From the NCBI RefSeq assembly GCF_000026365.1, contig NC_012991.1, forward strand, positions 1,054,001 to 1,118,000: a stretch of 64,000 nt of DNA, given 5' to 3'. The notes under the pieces were generated by a model, which made no database searches, was not told the DNA's origin, and saw only the letters and a program-made list of their open reading frames with translations. Of the stretch, positions 1 through 9,465 are shown in pieces; the stretch's first letter is position 1, and each line of letters begins with the position of its first letter. The translations under genes and the position numbers were made by a program. Source of the DNA: Zygosaccharomyces rouxii (lineage: Eukaryota > Ascomycota > Saccharomycetes > Saccharomycetales > Saccharomycetaceae).

Positions 1-2
1 AG

Positions 3-755
3 GTTTCACATGTGGTCAAAAAAAGAGAGTTTTCCGAGGTTCTGGGGGAGTATAGAGATGAGATTAAGAAATCACAGATGTTTAAAGAGCTATGCCAGTC
101 TCTTGAAGCGTATCGTCAACATATCGTTCGGGTACGATGCCTAGCGCTTGGCTCGTTCCATGAGGAGTTTTCTGCGAAATGGCAATTGGCGCTTTTAATG
201 GAATTGCTGGATTATCTGAATGCTTCAAACCCGTTGGTGTCCGTTTACGATCCTGTCTTTACAGAGGAGGATTTGAAATTCGTATCACAATTGGAGAGAT
301 GGTCTGTGGATGAAAATCTATCAGCTGAATGGAATGAAGACTCTAGTCGTACCTTGTTCTTCTTACCACATGCACCATTAGACTTAACGGAACTGGTGCT
401 CGATAAAGAGCAACCTAAATATTGGTTGGCCAATCATTTCATTGCCCATACTGATAGGTACACCAAGGTGCAGTTATTCGAAAAATATCCACTGATTAGT
501 AAATTGATTAATAGTTTGTCTGCAACCGGTCCTCGTCGGGATCAAATGGCTTCACAAGATGAATTTACTACATTTGTCCCAAGACGTAAGAGAAAAAATA
601 GACAAGCATATCAAGAACCTAAATTGGACTACTCGAGGATAAATTCTAAATTCCAGAAATGCGAGCTGCTGCAGGATTTTCAACAAGGTGACTTGCTAAG
701 AAACCAGCCGTGGGTCAATTCATTTTCAGATTTAGCGCTTCATCTGATAGACTGA
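3..755 (+). CDS. BER1: Ber1-like SRR1-domain protein, 5' end cut off by the window
   Basis: The reading frame is open from the first bases of the window, so the true start lies upstream; about 250 C-terminal residues are visible, ending at a TGA. An SRR1-type core is recognisable: the motif FFLPHAPLDLTE about 120 residues in, followed by YWLANHF, as in Ber1/SRR1 proteins. In S. cerevisiae BER1 is linked to microtubule-related processes and benomyl resistance; the biochemical activity is unknown. The tail (last 60 residues) is basic and low in similarity to the core. It converges with FAS1 on the other strand. S. cerevisiae BER1 is YLR412W, which fits the YLR half of the interleaved gene order (PUN1, VPS36 and others further right). 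Assignment rests on motif plus synteny. Confidence 0.75.
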   Translation, partial: VSHVVKKREFSEVLGEYRDEIKKSQMFKELCQSLEAYRQHIVRVRCLALGSFHEEFSAKWQLALLMELLDYLNASNPLVSVYDPVFTEEDLKFVSQLERWSVDENLSAEWNEDSSRTLFFLPHAPLDLTELVLDKEQPKYWLANHFIAHTDRYTKVQLFEKYPLISKLINSLSATGPRRDQMASQDEFTTFVPRRKRKNRQAYQEPKLDYSRINSKFQKCELLQDFQQGDLLRNQPWVNSFSDLALHLID

Positions 756-1163
756 AATAAATAGTCACACATTAATACAAATTAATGTTCAGTTCTATAC
801 TGTACAGAAATACATAATCTAATAAGCAGATTAAAATAAAGTAGAAGGTTTGTACTACTACTCTAAGATAACAGTAATAATAAGAAACGTCATATTCTTT
901 TGTTGATTCTATATCCTGCTCTTTTTTTTTTTTGTCTTTTTGTGGTTTTACGTGCAAGGCAAAAAATAAATGGTTTTCCCCAGACCATTTTAACTTTACC
1001 ATTCATGCACTAGCGCATTGGAATTTCCCACGTTCCAATACATTTCTCATAATTAATAGTTCTTCTCATATTGTTTTGTTTTGTTTTGTTTTGTTATGTT
1101 TTGAAAATACCAATTAGAATAGAAAAAGAAAAAAGAATAAATAAGTCGTTATGCGCTTATTCT
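756..1163. other. BER1-FAS1 convergent intergenic region
   Basis: This is a 408 bp gap between two 3' ends. It is T/A-rich and contains a TTTTG pentanucleotide run (about 1070-1103) and a T10 tract near 925. It probably serves as 3' UTRs and poly(A) signals for both genes. I see no RNA gene or credible ORF. Confidence 0.6.
1070..1103. repeat. TTTTG pentanucleotide microsatellite
   Basis: About six tandem TTTTG units, one with a substitution (TTATG), in the FAS1 3' region. Simple repeat without a protein-coding role. Confidence 0.7.
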
Positions 1164-4100
1164 TTAGTTTTCATATTTTTCCCAGTTGTCCAATACCTCC
1201 TTAATTTGTTCTGAGCCAGTTAATTCGTAAACATTTTGGAAGTATTCCTTGGTAATAGCAAATGGCTTGGCAGTCAAGTTTGGAATGTACTTACCAACCA
1301 ATCTTTCTGGTCTAACGTTTTCCTTCTTAACGTTCTTCTTCAAGAAGTTCTTGAAAGGCTTAACACCATTTCTCAAGTAAGAAGAGTGGAATGGAACAGA
1401 AATACCACGCAATGGAATACAAGCGAAACCTCTTTCCAAGGAAATTGGTTGTGGTTTAGCTTCAGATTTCTTGGAAATTTCATCGATGATTTCATACAAG
1501 TGTTCTTCGACCTTTTCTATCGATAAAGTTGCTTGCAATTTTTCAATATCGATCTTTTGTAATTTGATGAAGTTCAAAACATTGCTCAAAGTGTCCAATG
1601 CTCTCAAATCACCTGCAGCCACGTATTGCTGGTTCTCCACATTGTAGTTGACGATTTCAACCAACCAACCGGTTCTTTGGCCAACCTTTTCGACAACGAA
1701 TTGTAAAGCACGTTGAGTAAATGTTGATGAAACTCTACCTGGGTTAACGGCCATCATACTGTAGTTGGATCTACCCAACTCATCTCTAGGCACAGCAACT
1801 TGCATGGTCATACCTCTGTAGAAAACAATCTCCACTAGAGATTCGATAGACATGACATCGGCCAAAGAAGCCAAAGCGGCGTATTCACCTAGAGAGTGAC
1901 CAGCGAATGATGCGTCAGATGGAATCAAACCCTTAGATTTCAAATCTTCAAAAGATGCCTTTTCCATTAAAGTCAATGCTGGTTGGGTGAATTGAGTTGC
2001 AGATAACAACCCAGAGGAAGCCTTGAAAGTGAAGGAAGAAGAGTTCTCCTTAACCTCCTTGAAGATCTTTTCAGTCTTCAATTGACCATCGACAATGGAT
2101 TCAAAAATCATCGAAGAGTAGTTGTTTCTGATTCTTCTACCCTTTTCACCACCAAAGTGGATGGTCAACTCAGTTGGGTTGTTTCTAACAATATCTAAAA
2201 TAGAGAAACCGTAAGTCTCCTTAAAGTGGTTATCAGCTCTGTCCCAAACTCTTCTGGCAACCTCGGAAGTTTGATATAGATCCATACCCATACCTTGTTC
2301 TTGAGAACCTTGACCAGTGAAGACAAAGGCAGAAACAGGTTGTTCCACTTCAGCTTCACCAGTCAAAACGGTAACATCATCTTGGTCCTTGGTCTCGAAT
2401 TTAACCAACTTACGGCCGTTGATCATACCAACGTGCTGAATGGAAACGGACAAAGTGGTGTTAGGCAAAACCATACTGGTGAAATCACAGCTATAACCAC
2501 GAACTCTAGAGGAGACACTGTCAGCTGCCCAGTTTTCAATCAAGGCACGAACAGCAGCTGATGTGTACATACCATGAGTGATAGTACCAGGCAAGTTAGC
2601 GTAGTTGGCGATGTGTCTGGAAACATGGATAGGGTTCAAATCACCAGAGACTCTGGCATATGGTTCGTTGGTGCTTGGAGATTGTAATTCTAACACACCC
2701 ATTGGGATAGCGTTCTCTAGGTTAATTTTTTGCTCTAGAGTTGAACCATTTCTCTTCAAGTATTCAACAACAGGGTTACCATAGGATTCACCAGCTTCGT
2801 AATCGACAATACCGATCTCCACATTTTCAGTAGTTGGCAATTCCATCTTGATGGAACCAGAACATCTAACGGAGGAGAAAACATTAGCATTCTTGAAAGT
2901 AACCTCAGTTTCAGTTGTGAAAGTCAAAACCTTACCCAATAGATTGACTTCTTCGTCGTCCAACTGGAACCATTCCTTAGAACGAAGAACAGCAATGTCT
3001 CTTGGAGATTTGATGTGGACTTGATAAACTGGTTCCACAGTTTTTTGGAAAGTGTTTTGGAAATCAGTGTATTTACCTCTGTAAAAGAATGAAGAGGTAA
3101 CTTCCATGACAGGTTTACCTTCTCTGGTCAAAGTACCAACAACTTCAACCCTCTTACCAGTAGGCAAATTGACCACAGATTGGACCATTGCAGAACTAGA
3201 AATCACATCACCTTCCTTTAATGGCTTAGCGCCAGGAATCATTCTGTAACCGTTGCTCATGTGAACCAATTTCAACAAATCACCATCGACAGCCTCAGGG
3301 AAGATGGCCTTAATGATAACTCTCCAACCCAAGACAATAGCATAATCCATTGGAGCCAAAAGCTTCTTACCAGATCTAGGCACGAAATCCTCGCAAGTAT
3401 TACCAATGGCATGGGCGAATTCTTGGATACCGCTGCGAGTGATCTTGACATCCTTACTACCTTTGATAACCTTTCTAGGATCGAAGTTCAAATCCAATGG
3501 TTCATCTAACCACAATTTCCAGTATAATTCCTTGATACGGTTGTTACGACCCTCCATGACTTCAGAAATTGGTGCAAACCCATCTTCTGGTTGATATTTG
3601 TACAATAGAGGCAAGGAAACTGGAGTACCATCTCTGGTTCTGTTTTCAATTAACTCCAATTGGATCAAACTGTTTTCAGCCAATTTCAAAACAGCGACCT
3701 TCTTCCATTCGCCTTGAATCGATTCCAACATGGTAACTACAGTCTTTAATGCATCATTAGGATGAGCTACCTCCACGACGACACCATCAGCTGGTTTAAA
3801 TACTTTCTTTGCAGCATTTTCAGCAAAGCAAGAGTCTTGGACGTACTCTGCCACGGAGAAAAATGCATTTCTCCAGTTCTTTTCCTTACCGGCTAGAGAT
3901 CTAAACCAAGCATCGGCGTCAGTAGAAGCATCGGCCTTGAACACTTCCTTACCATCGGTGGTTCTTTCAGCAACAATTTGTGGAGATTGCGTATCTGGGT
4001 TAGGTGATTGACCACCAAAGTATTCCACTTCAGGAATGTTGGATTCTTGACCATCGTAATTAGCCTCTAACAATTTTTTGATGTGACCATGGTGAATGTT

Positions 4101-7100
4101 ATCCAAGATATCCTTGATAGGTTCGTTAACCTTGTTGGTAAATTGAGCAGCGACTGGACCGTGCAAGATACAAGTTCTTTGCACGTCTTCATCAACCACA
4201 GATTCCAAATGTTCACTTTGCCATAAGGAATCTTTCTTGAAGAAAAATTCGAATCTGTGATCCAAGACAGGGACAAATGGAACTGGTTTTTGAACAGGTC
4301 TTTGACATAAGTTCAAGAAGAAATCAATATCCTGTGCATTCAAGTACTGCTCTGTAGCAGCAGGGTAAGCAGCAAAGACATCTTCAACGACCTTATCTGG
4401 TTGATCCAAGGCGGCATAAGATTGAACAATAGAATGTGCCTTGACCTTAGTGAAACGTTCTTCCACACGACGCAAGAAATCACCAGTGAAGTTTCTCAAA
4501 GTGACATCGATCCAAGAATTGGTGGATCTGATAAACATCAATTCTACCAATCTTTTGACAACCTGTTCGTAAGTCATGTTAGTCAAATCACGAACTTCAC
4601 CATTGACGGTGGGGAACCATGGTTTTTGACAATCAGCATTTAATTTACTAATGATGTAGTCTCTCTTTGAGTCCAGAACACCTTGTAATTTGTTCTTGGG
4701 CACGTTGAAGACGGTATCATCCAATTCCTTCCATAACATGACACCGCGAGTAGCGATCTTGTGAATTGGTTCACCCATTTCTGAGCGAACAGTGACAATA
4801 CCACCAGCTGGCTTCTTATAAGTCTGTTGCCATTGTTCGTCCCTGACACCAGAGCATGATGAAATCAACTCCTTGGCGGCCAAAGAAGTCTTTGCCTCCT
4901 TAGCAATCATAACTCTAGAACCAAACAAGACACCATCGAATGGCATTGGTGGATAGTCGAATTTCTTGGACCATTCACCGGTTAAGTATGGATAGGTATC
5001 TTCATCAGAACCAAATCCAGAACCAGCAATTAAGATGATGTTATGGTGTCTTCTGATCTTGGAGTACATTTGCAAAATTGGTGCATGGAAATCTTCAAAG
5101 GAATGGTGACCACCACCTCTACCACCAGTCCATTGCAAGACGATAGGGAAGTTAGGGTGAGCTGCAGCAATGTTAATCACTTGAGAAATAGCATCGACAG
5201 AACCTGGTTTCAAATCCAAATGTCTCAAATGTAGAGTCTCAATGTATTCAGTGGCAACTTCCAAAGATGGAACACCTGCACCAATGGTTAGATATTGAAT
5301 TGGGTAACCCTTTTCTCTCAACTCTTTAATCAATGGAATACCCCATTGTAACATTCTAGGGTTGACATAGATTAAATTAATACCCAGTGAGTAACCCTTC
5401 TTGATGTTGTTAACAACATGGTCGATGGCACGAGTCATGTGATCAGGTGCGAAGTAACCACCACCAGCCAATTCAATTTGATAACCAGCGTTAACGGTAG
5501 CTGCAACGAAATCAGGTGAGACGGTGGTTGGTGTCATACCTGGTACCAACAATGGTGGTCTACCTAACAATTTAGAGAATTTGGTATCGACAAAAACTTG
5601 ACCAGATTTGTTTCTGACCAATTTAGGGTGGAACTCTTTGAGCCAATTAGCATTTCTCTTTACACCGTTAGCGGTAACGTCGAAAATTTCTTGCTTGAAG
5701 CCAAATTCGTCTTCGACATTGTTATCTAGAGTACCAGCGACAATGATACGAACACCAGTACCATCCTTATTTCTATGGGTTAAAACACCTAGACCAGATG
5801 AACCACCTGGTCCGAAATCTAGAATGTGAGTAGAATTGAATCTAGTGGTTAACTCCCATTTGACTGGTAAAGTAATGATACATTCGGTAATTCTTTGGGC
5901 AATAGAACCCTTTTGGTGTCTCATATCTTCTCCGGTGAAAGTGTCATAAACTGGAATATTTAGAGCTGATTGACTAAATTCAATGGAGTAACGAGCCAAA
6001 TCTTCATCAATAGACGATTTAGCTGGTGATAGAAGATGAGAATGGAATGGAGATGCCACTGGTAAGAAACGGTTGAAGAATTTTAATTTTCTCTCACCGT
6101 GAGGAATTCTTGCCTGGTCTAAACCTGATGGGGCCTTAGCCTTACGCAAACTTAAATTCAACCCGTATAGAGATTGTGGTGGACCTGTAACCACCAAGTT
6201 TCTTGCACCGTTAATCAATGAAAGTACAATGTGCTTCTCACTTGGCAAGTGAGAGTTAGTTCTATCAACATAGTCTTGAACCTGTTCCTTTGTTAAGTTA
6301 GAAATTGCTAACATGGGGGATGGAGTACCTTCGTTATTCTCCACAGAATCTTGTAGAACAGATGGTGGTAATGAAGTATTTGGATAAGCCAAATAACAGT
6401 GGACACCGATAAAGAACAGTAATGAAATTGCTTTCTTAAAAGATAGGAAGAAAGATTCCCAGGAATCGGCTTCTGCAATGGCAACAGCAGTAGCTAAACC
6501 TTGAGAATGACCAGTAGCTGCAACCAAGTAAGATCTCAACTCACCTGGAGTGAAACCTAACAATCTAGCGGTTGTTGCATAGTGAACTAATTGAATTACA
6601 CCAATTAATGGACATGAAATTGGAATTGAAAGCAAATAATCGGTATCAGGGGTCTTTGATGGGTTTTCTAACCATTCAAGAACGTTAAACCCTTGAGTGA
6701 AAACTTTTTCAGTGTCCAAAGTTGATGTAACCAATTCACCCAAAGTTTCTGCTGCGAATTTGATAATATCACCAATCAATGGACGGTAAGTTTGATATAA
6801 CTCACGTAGTTCTTCAAAATAATCATCTGTGTTACCTTGACCACCAAAGATTGCTGCTATTTGAGATTCACCTTGGGATGATGATTTGAAAAGTGCAGAT
6901 TGTGATTTTTCAAAAGGTCTATGAGATTCGACTTTGGCAGCAACGTAATTCCTTACCAGCTCCTTAGCCTTCGATAAAGTCGTTGGATAAACATCTTGAT
7001 CCTTAACTAGATTAGCAGCAACAGAATGAACATCATTACCTTTCAAATAACTATTTTCAAATTCTGTCAATGCAACGTTTAGAACTGGTCCATAATGAGA

Positions 7101-7337
7101 TTCTTGTACTGATGCAAATTCTGCCAAGAATCCTAAGAATTTACCCAACAATTCCGTTGGGGATGATGGTTCAGCATCTGATGCGAAACTTTCAGTTGGC
7201 TCGGGAAGAGTCTTTTTAAACTGATCATGTAGTTCATGCGCAGAGAAGAACGACTGTGTGGGCACTAACAGAACGTGCTCTAATGAACCGTGGGATAAAA
7301 CCAACGGCCTTGTTGAACCTGTCATTGGAGGAGACAT
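1164..7337 (-). CDS. FAS1: Fatty acid synthase subunit beta
   Basis: The product is the beta chain of the cytosolic type I fatty acid synthase (alpha6-beta6), which carries acetyltransferase, enoyl reductase, dehydratase and malonyl/palmitoyl transferase activities. Length is 2057 aa, against about 2051 in S. cerevisiae, and similarity is collinear throughout. Visible landmarks are the acetyltransferase elbow GHSQG (Ser about 278), the enoyl-reductase glycine-rich segments (AGGGYFAP and TGGRGGGHH), the hot-dog dehydratase segment around GDLNPIHVS and PGTITHG, and the malonyl/palmitoyl transferase elbow GHSLGE (Ser about 1815). The start ATG follows a long T-rich leader and the N-terminus (TRPLVLSHGSLEH) aligns with known Fas1. 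Codons are strongly biased, as expected for an abundant protein. The upstream region holds Abf1- and Rap1-type sites, matching the known control of yeast FAS genes by general regulatory factors. Confidence 0.98.
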   Translation of the reverse strand: MSPPMTGSTRPLVLSHGSLEHVLLVPTQSFFSAHELHDQFKKTLPEPTESFASDAEPSSPTELLGKFLGFLAEFASVQESHYGPVLNVALTEFENSYLKGNDVHSVAANLVKDQDVYPTTLSKAKELVRNYVAAKVESHRPFEKSQSALFKSSSQGESQIAAIFGGQGNTDDYFEELRELYQTYRPLIGDIIKFAAETLGELVTSTLDTEKVFTQGFNVLEWLENPSKTPDTDYLLSIPISCPLIGVIQLVHYATTARLLGFTPGELRSYLVAATGHSQGLATAVAIAEADSWESFFLSFKKAISLLFFIGVHCYLAYPNTSLPPSVLQDSVENNEGTPSPMLAISNLTKEQVQDYVDRTNSHLPSEKHIVLSLINGARNLVVTGPPQSLYGLNLSLRKAKAPSGLDQARIPHGERKLKFFNRFLPVASPFHSHLLSPAKSSIDEDLARYSIEFSQSALNIPVYDTFTGEDMRHQKGSIAQRITECIITLPVKWELTTRFNSTHILDFGPGGSSGLGVLTHRNKDGTGVRIIVAGTLDNNVEDEFGFKQEIFDVTANGVKRNANWLKEFHPKLVRNKSGQVFVDTKFSKLLGRPPLLVPGMTPTTVSPDFVAATVNAGYQIELAGGGYFAPDHMTRAIDHVVNNIKKGYSLGINLIYVNPRMLQWGIPLIKELREKGYPIQYLTIGAGVPSLEVATEYIETLHLRHLDLKPGSVDAISQVINIAAAHPNFPIVLQWTGGRGGGHHSFEDFHAPILQMYSKIRRHHNIILIAGSGFGSDEDTYPYLTGEWSKKFDYPPMPFDGVLFGSRVMIAKEAKTSLAAKELISSCSGVRDEQWQQTYKKPAGGIVTVRSEMGEPIHKIATRGVMLWKELDDTVFNVPKNKLQGVLDSKRDYIISKLNADCQKPWFPTVNGEVRDLTNMTYEQVVKRLVELMFIRSTNSWIDVTLRNFTGDFLRRVEERFTKVKAHSIVQSYAALDQPDKVVEDVFAAYPAATEQYLNAQDIDFFLNLCQRPVQKPVPFVPVLDHRFEFFFKKDSLWQSEHLESVVDEDVQRTCILHGPVAAQFTNKVNEPIKDILDNIHHGHIKKLLEANYDGQESNIPEVEYFGGQSPNPDTQSPQIVAERTTDGKEVFKADASTDADAWFRSLAGKEKNWRNAFFSVAEYVQDSCFAENAAKKVFKPADGVVVEVAHPNDALKTVVTMLESIQGEWKKVAVLKLAENSLIQLELIENRTRDGTPVSLPLLYKYQPEDGFAPISEVMEGRNNRIKELYWKLWLDEPLDLNFDPRKVIKGSKDVKITRSGIQEFAHAIGNTCEDFVPRSGKKLLAPMDYAIVLGWRVIIKAIFPEAVDGDLLKLVHMSNGYRMIPGAKPLKEGDVISSSAMVQSVVNLPTGKRVEVVGTLTREGKPVMEVTSSFFYRGKYTDFQNTFQKTVEPVYQVHIKSPRDIAVLRSKEWFQLDDEEVNLLGKVLTFTTETEVTFKNANVFSSVRCSGSIKMELPTTENVEIGIVDYEAGESYGNPVVEYLKRNGSTLEQKINLENAIPMGVLELQSPSTNEPYARVSGDLNPIHVSRHIANYANLPGTITHGMYTSAAVRALIENWAADSVSSRVRGYSCDFTSMVLPNTTLSVSIQHVGMINGRKLVKFETKDQDDVTVLTGEAEVEQPVSAFVFTGQGSQEQGMGMDLYQTSEVARRVWDRADNHFKETYGFSILDIVRNNPTELTIHFGGEKGRRIRNNYSSMIFESIVDGQLKTEKIFKEVKENSSSFTFKASSGLLSATQFTQPALTLMEKASFEDLKSKGLIPSDASFAGHSLGEYAALASLADVMSIESLVEIVFYRGMTMQVAVPRDELGRSNYSMMAVNPGRVSSTFTQRALQFVVEKVGQRTGWLVEIVNYNVENQQYVAAGDLRALDTLSNVLNFIKLQKIDIEKLQATLSIEKVEEHLYEIIDEISKKSEAKPQPISLERGFACIPLRGISVPFHSSYLRNGVKPFKNFLKKNVKKENVRPERLVGKYIPNLTAKPFAITKEYFQNVYELTGSEQIKEVLDNWEKYEN

Positions 7338-7827
7338 CCTGAATTGAGTGGGTTTGTATATTATTATTGTATTTTATTACTTCTGTGGGGGAAAAAGTAT
7401 CAATTGTCAAGGGAAATTAAACGTAACGCGTCTCTTTTTTCTCTTTCTTTAATATCTTGTAGAAATATCTCTCTTCACCACTGTAAATATATCTGTATAT
7501 ATGTTTATCAACAGATCTTCATCCAATGCTTCAATTGGGAATGGATTGAACTGGACGAAATGAGTAGGGATATTTGAGAAGATGTAATAATACGGTATCG
7601 TATTAGTATATCTGTAATGAATAGTAAGTAGTAAAGGAAAAGAACTACTTTGAATTTTATTCGCCACTTAAACAAAACCGCCCAACTTTAAAGGAAAAAC
7701 GTTGCTAGCACATGTTTTCCTGTTATCCTTTTATACGCGGCCCGAAAATTTTTTTTTTTTTTACCTGTAACACTACATCAATCCAACAACTTTTTTTTTT
7801 ACCTCTTTGCCGCCATAAGAAGGCACT

Positions 7828-7840
7828 CGTTACTAGTGAT
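7828..7840 (-). promoter_or_regulatory. Abf1 consensus site upstream of FAS1
   Basis: Read on the minus strand this is ATCACTAGTAACG, an exact match to RTCRYNNNNNACG. It lies about 490 bp upstream of the FAS1 start. Abf1 is a known activator of S. cerevisiae FAS1/FAS2, so both match and context support it. Confidence 0.6.
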
Positions 7841-8071
7841 TTTCAATGAGTCCTCAAATTGTTGGATTGTTGGGCTAGTAATTAAATAGCAGTGGGTAGC
7901 AGCATAAACAATAAGAAAGACTCCTCTAGACGTAGAGGCTTATCTACCACGTAAAAGTGGGTTAGATCTTGATGTTATTAATGCGGATATGCAAGCTTTG
8001 GTTAGTAGGTGGAGGGGATTGTTTACGTGACTTTGCTTGTCCGAGAATTGTCCGGAACCGGTGCGTCGGAC

Positions 8072-8083
8072 AGTGTATGGGCG
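8072..8083 (-). promoter_or_regulatory. Rap1-like site upstream of FAS1
   Basis: On the minus strand it reads CGCCCATACACT, close to the Rap1 core ACACCCATACAT (mismatches at positions 1, 3 and 11). A second, weaker copy is at 8209-8220 (ATGCCCATACGT). Rap1 sites are known in yeast FAS promoters. Confidence 0.4.
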
Positions 8084-8423
8084 GTTAATCCAGCGTAGAG
8101 TTATACTGGAGGAAGGTATGAAGGGAGGGAGGAAGCAGAATTGCCAACGTATAAACTTAGTATAAAAATATTCTTGTTGAGTTTAGATACATTTGAGTAT
8201 GGACGTTTATGCCCATACGTCCTTTGTTTGTAAGTGACAACAGTGGTTTTTACGTTTAGTAACGGAAAGGCTACAATTCTCACATACTTGTCATATGTCC
8301 CAACAGACATTCGCGCAACCCAACCAAAGATGCTTCAACAAAAAATTATATATATATTACATTACATGCATCTATTGTAATTGGGATGACAAATCAGATC
8401 CAAACTCACACCAGAATGTTACA

Positions 8424-9221
8424 TCAGCATTCTAAATCGTCAGCAAGACCTGAATTTGCATATCTATTCCAAGTGTCATTAATACTCGTAAACATGGCTT
8501 CTGCATGATTTTCATCACCGACAGCATCGTCCTCATCTTGTTCTATTTCATCTCCTTCATCTTCATTAGCATCGTAATTTGGATCTTTATACATTTCCAA
8601 ACAAAGGGCCAGTGCTTCGTTACACTTATCAACCATATCATCGCCACGATTTACACCGAAATTTTCAAATGTAAATAAATTTTCAATGTCAGGGTTGTAA
8701 TGTCTATCATACATGCTGTATTTGGGCCTCAAAGTTAATTCAACACTCGATAATGTGGGCGATAATCCATCCGGTGTCATAGTCTCTTGTGGTTCTGATG
8801 GCTGGCTTTCACCAGTGAAAAACTGATTTAAAACTTTATCCTTCTCCAACGTTAGGAGTAATTCTAATCGGTGTCCCTCGGGTGCAGTATCAGATACTTT
8901 AATGGATCCATGGCATACCACGCTTTCAAATGGTATTTCTAGACCATTCCCCAATTGATTAAACCAAAGTAGTATTCCTGTGCTCAATATGAACAGTTCG
9001 ACATCTTCTACCTTTTTATCATCTTTCCCAAATTGTAGCAATCCGAGTAAAATGTGTCGACCTCCTCCAAACAATACGATGGCATCACTACTGGGAACAT
9101 TCATCATCGGCACTCCATTTACCATCGGCTGAGTCCTTCTGTACTGATTGTATGAAATAACATTTTCCACTGTGGGTTTCACAATAGCTAGCTGACTTGT
9201 GGGCCTTCCCTTGTGCATCAT
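8424..9221 (-). CDS. LOT5: Lot5-like protein (ICln/Lot5 family)
   Basis: 265 aa, somewhat shorter than S. cerevisiae Lot5. The order FAS1-LOT5-SPE1 is the same as on S. cerevisiae chromosome XI. The N-terminal half has the PH-like pattern of the ICln/Lot5 family, with GGGRHILLGLLQFG and an ELFILSTGILLWF strand pair (about residues 52-90). The C-terminal third is strongly acidic (about residues 215-245), typical of the family. The molecular role of Lot5 is not established; in S. cerevisiae its expression rises in the cold. Two ATGs are adjacent at the start and the first is used. Confidence 0.85.
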   Translation of the reverse strand: MMHKGRPTSQLAIVKPTVENVISYNQYRRTQPMVNGVPMMNVPSSDAIVLFGGGRHILLGLLQFGKDDKKVEDVELFILSTGILLWFNQLGNGLEIPFESVVCHGSIKVSDTAPEGHRLELLLTLEKDKVLNQFFTGESQPSEPQETMTPDGLSPTLSSVELTLRPKYSMYDRHYNPDIENLFTFENFGVNRGDDMVDKCNEALALCLEMYKDPNYDANEDEGDEIEQDEDDAVGDENHAEAMFTSINDTWNRYANSGLADDLEC

Positions 9222-9465
9222 GTGAAAGGATTAGGCAATCAATGAACCATTACTTGCAGAGGAGTTTGTATTCAAGTTGTCACTTAATGTTGGTTGGAAT
9301 GGATTATTAAAGCTTTTTCGGCATCATCGCGATTCATTCCATGTTCAATCAAGAGCTTCCCTTCGAAAAAACAAGACACATGACCAAGTTGACAGAAAAG
9401 GCGCTATGAAATGGAATTTATACACAGATAATAACTATATTTTACTACTAAATTTGAATTTGAAT

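Larger units (their letters stand above)
7338..8423. other. FAS1 promoter / LOT5 terminator region
   Basis: A gap of about 1.1 kb upstream of FAS1 (minus strand) and downstream of LOT5. Seen directly: a perfect Abf1 consensus (7828-7840), a near Rap1 site (8072-8083) and a weaker one (8209-8220), an MCB-like ACGCGT (7426-7431), a CACATG core (7709-7714, the centre of the Ino2/Ino4 element) and several poly-T tracts (around 7749 and 7790). A 69-codon ORF at 8101-8310 on the minus strand has no recognisable similarity and is not called. Confidence 0.6.

Noticed and set aside
8101..8310. 69-codon minus-strand ORF between FAS1 and LOT5
   Set aside because: Overlaps likely promoter sites and shows no protein-like composition or family.
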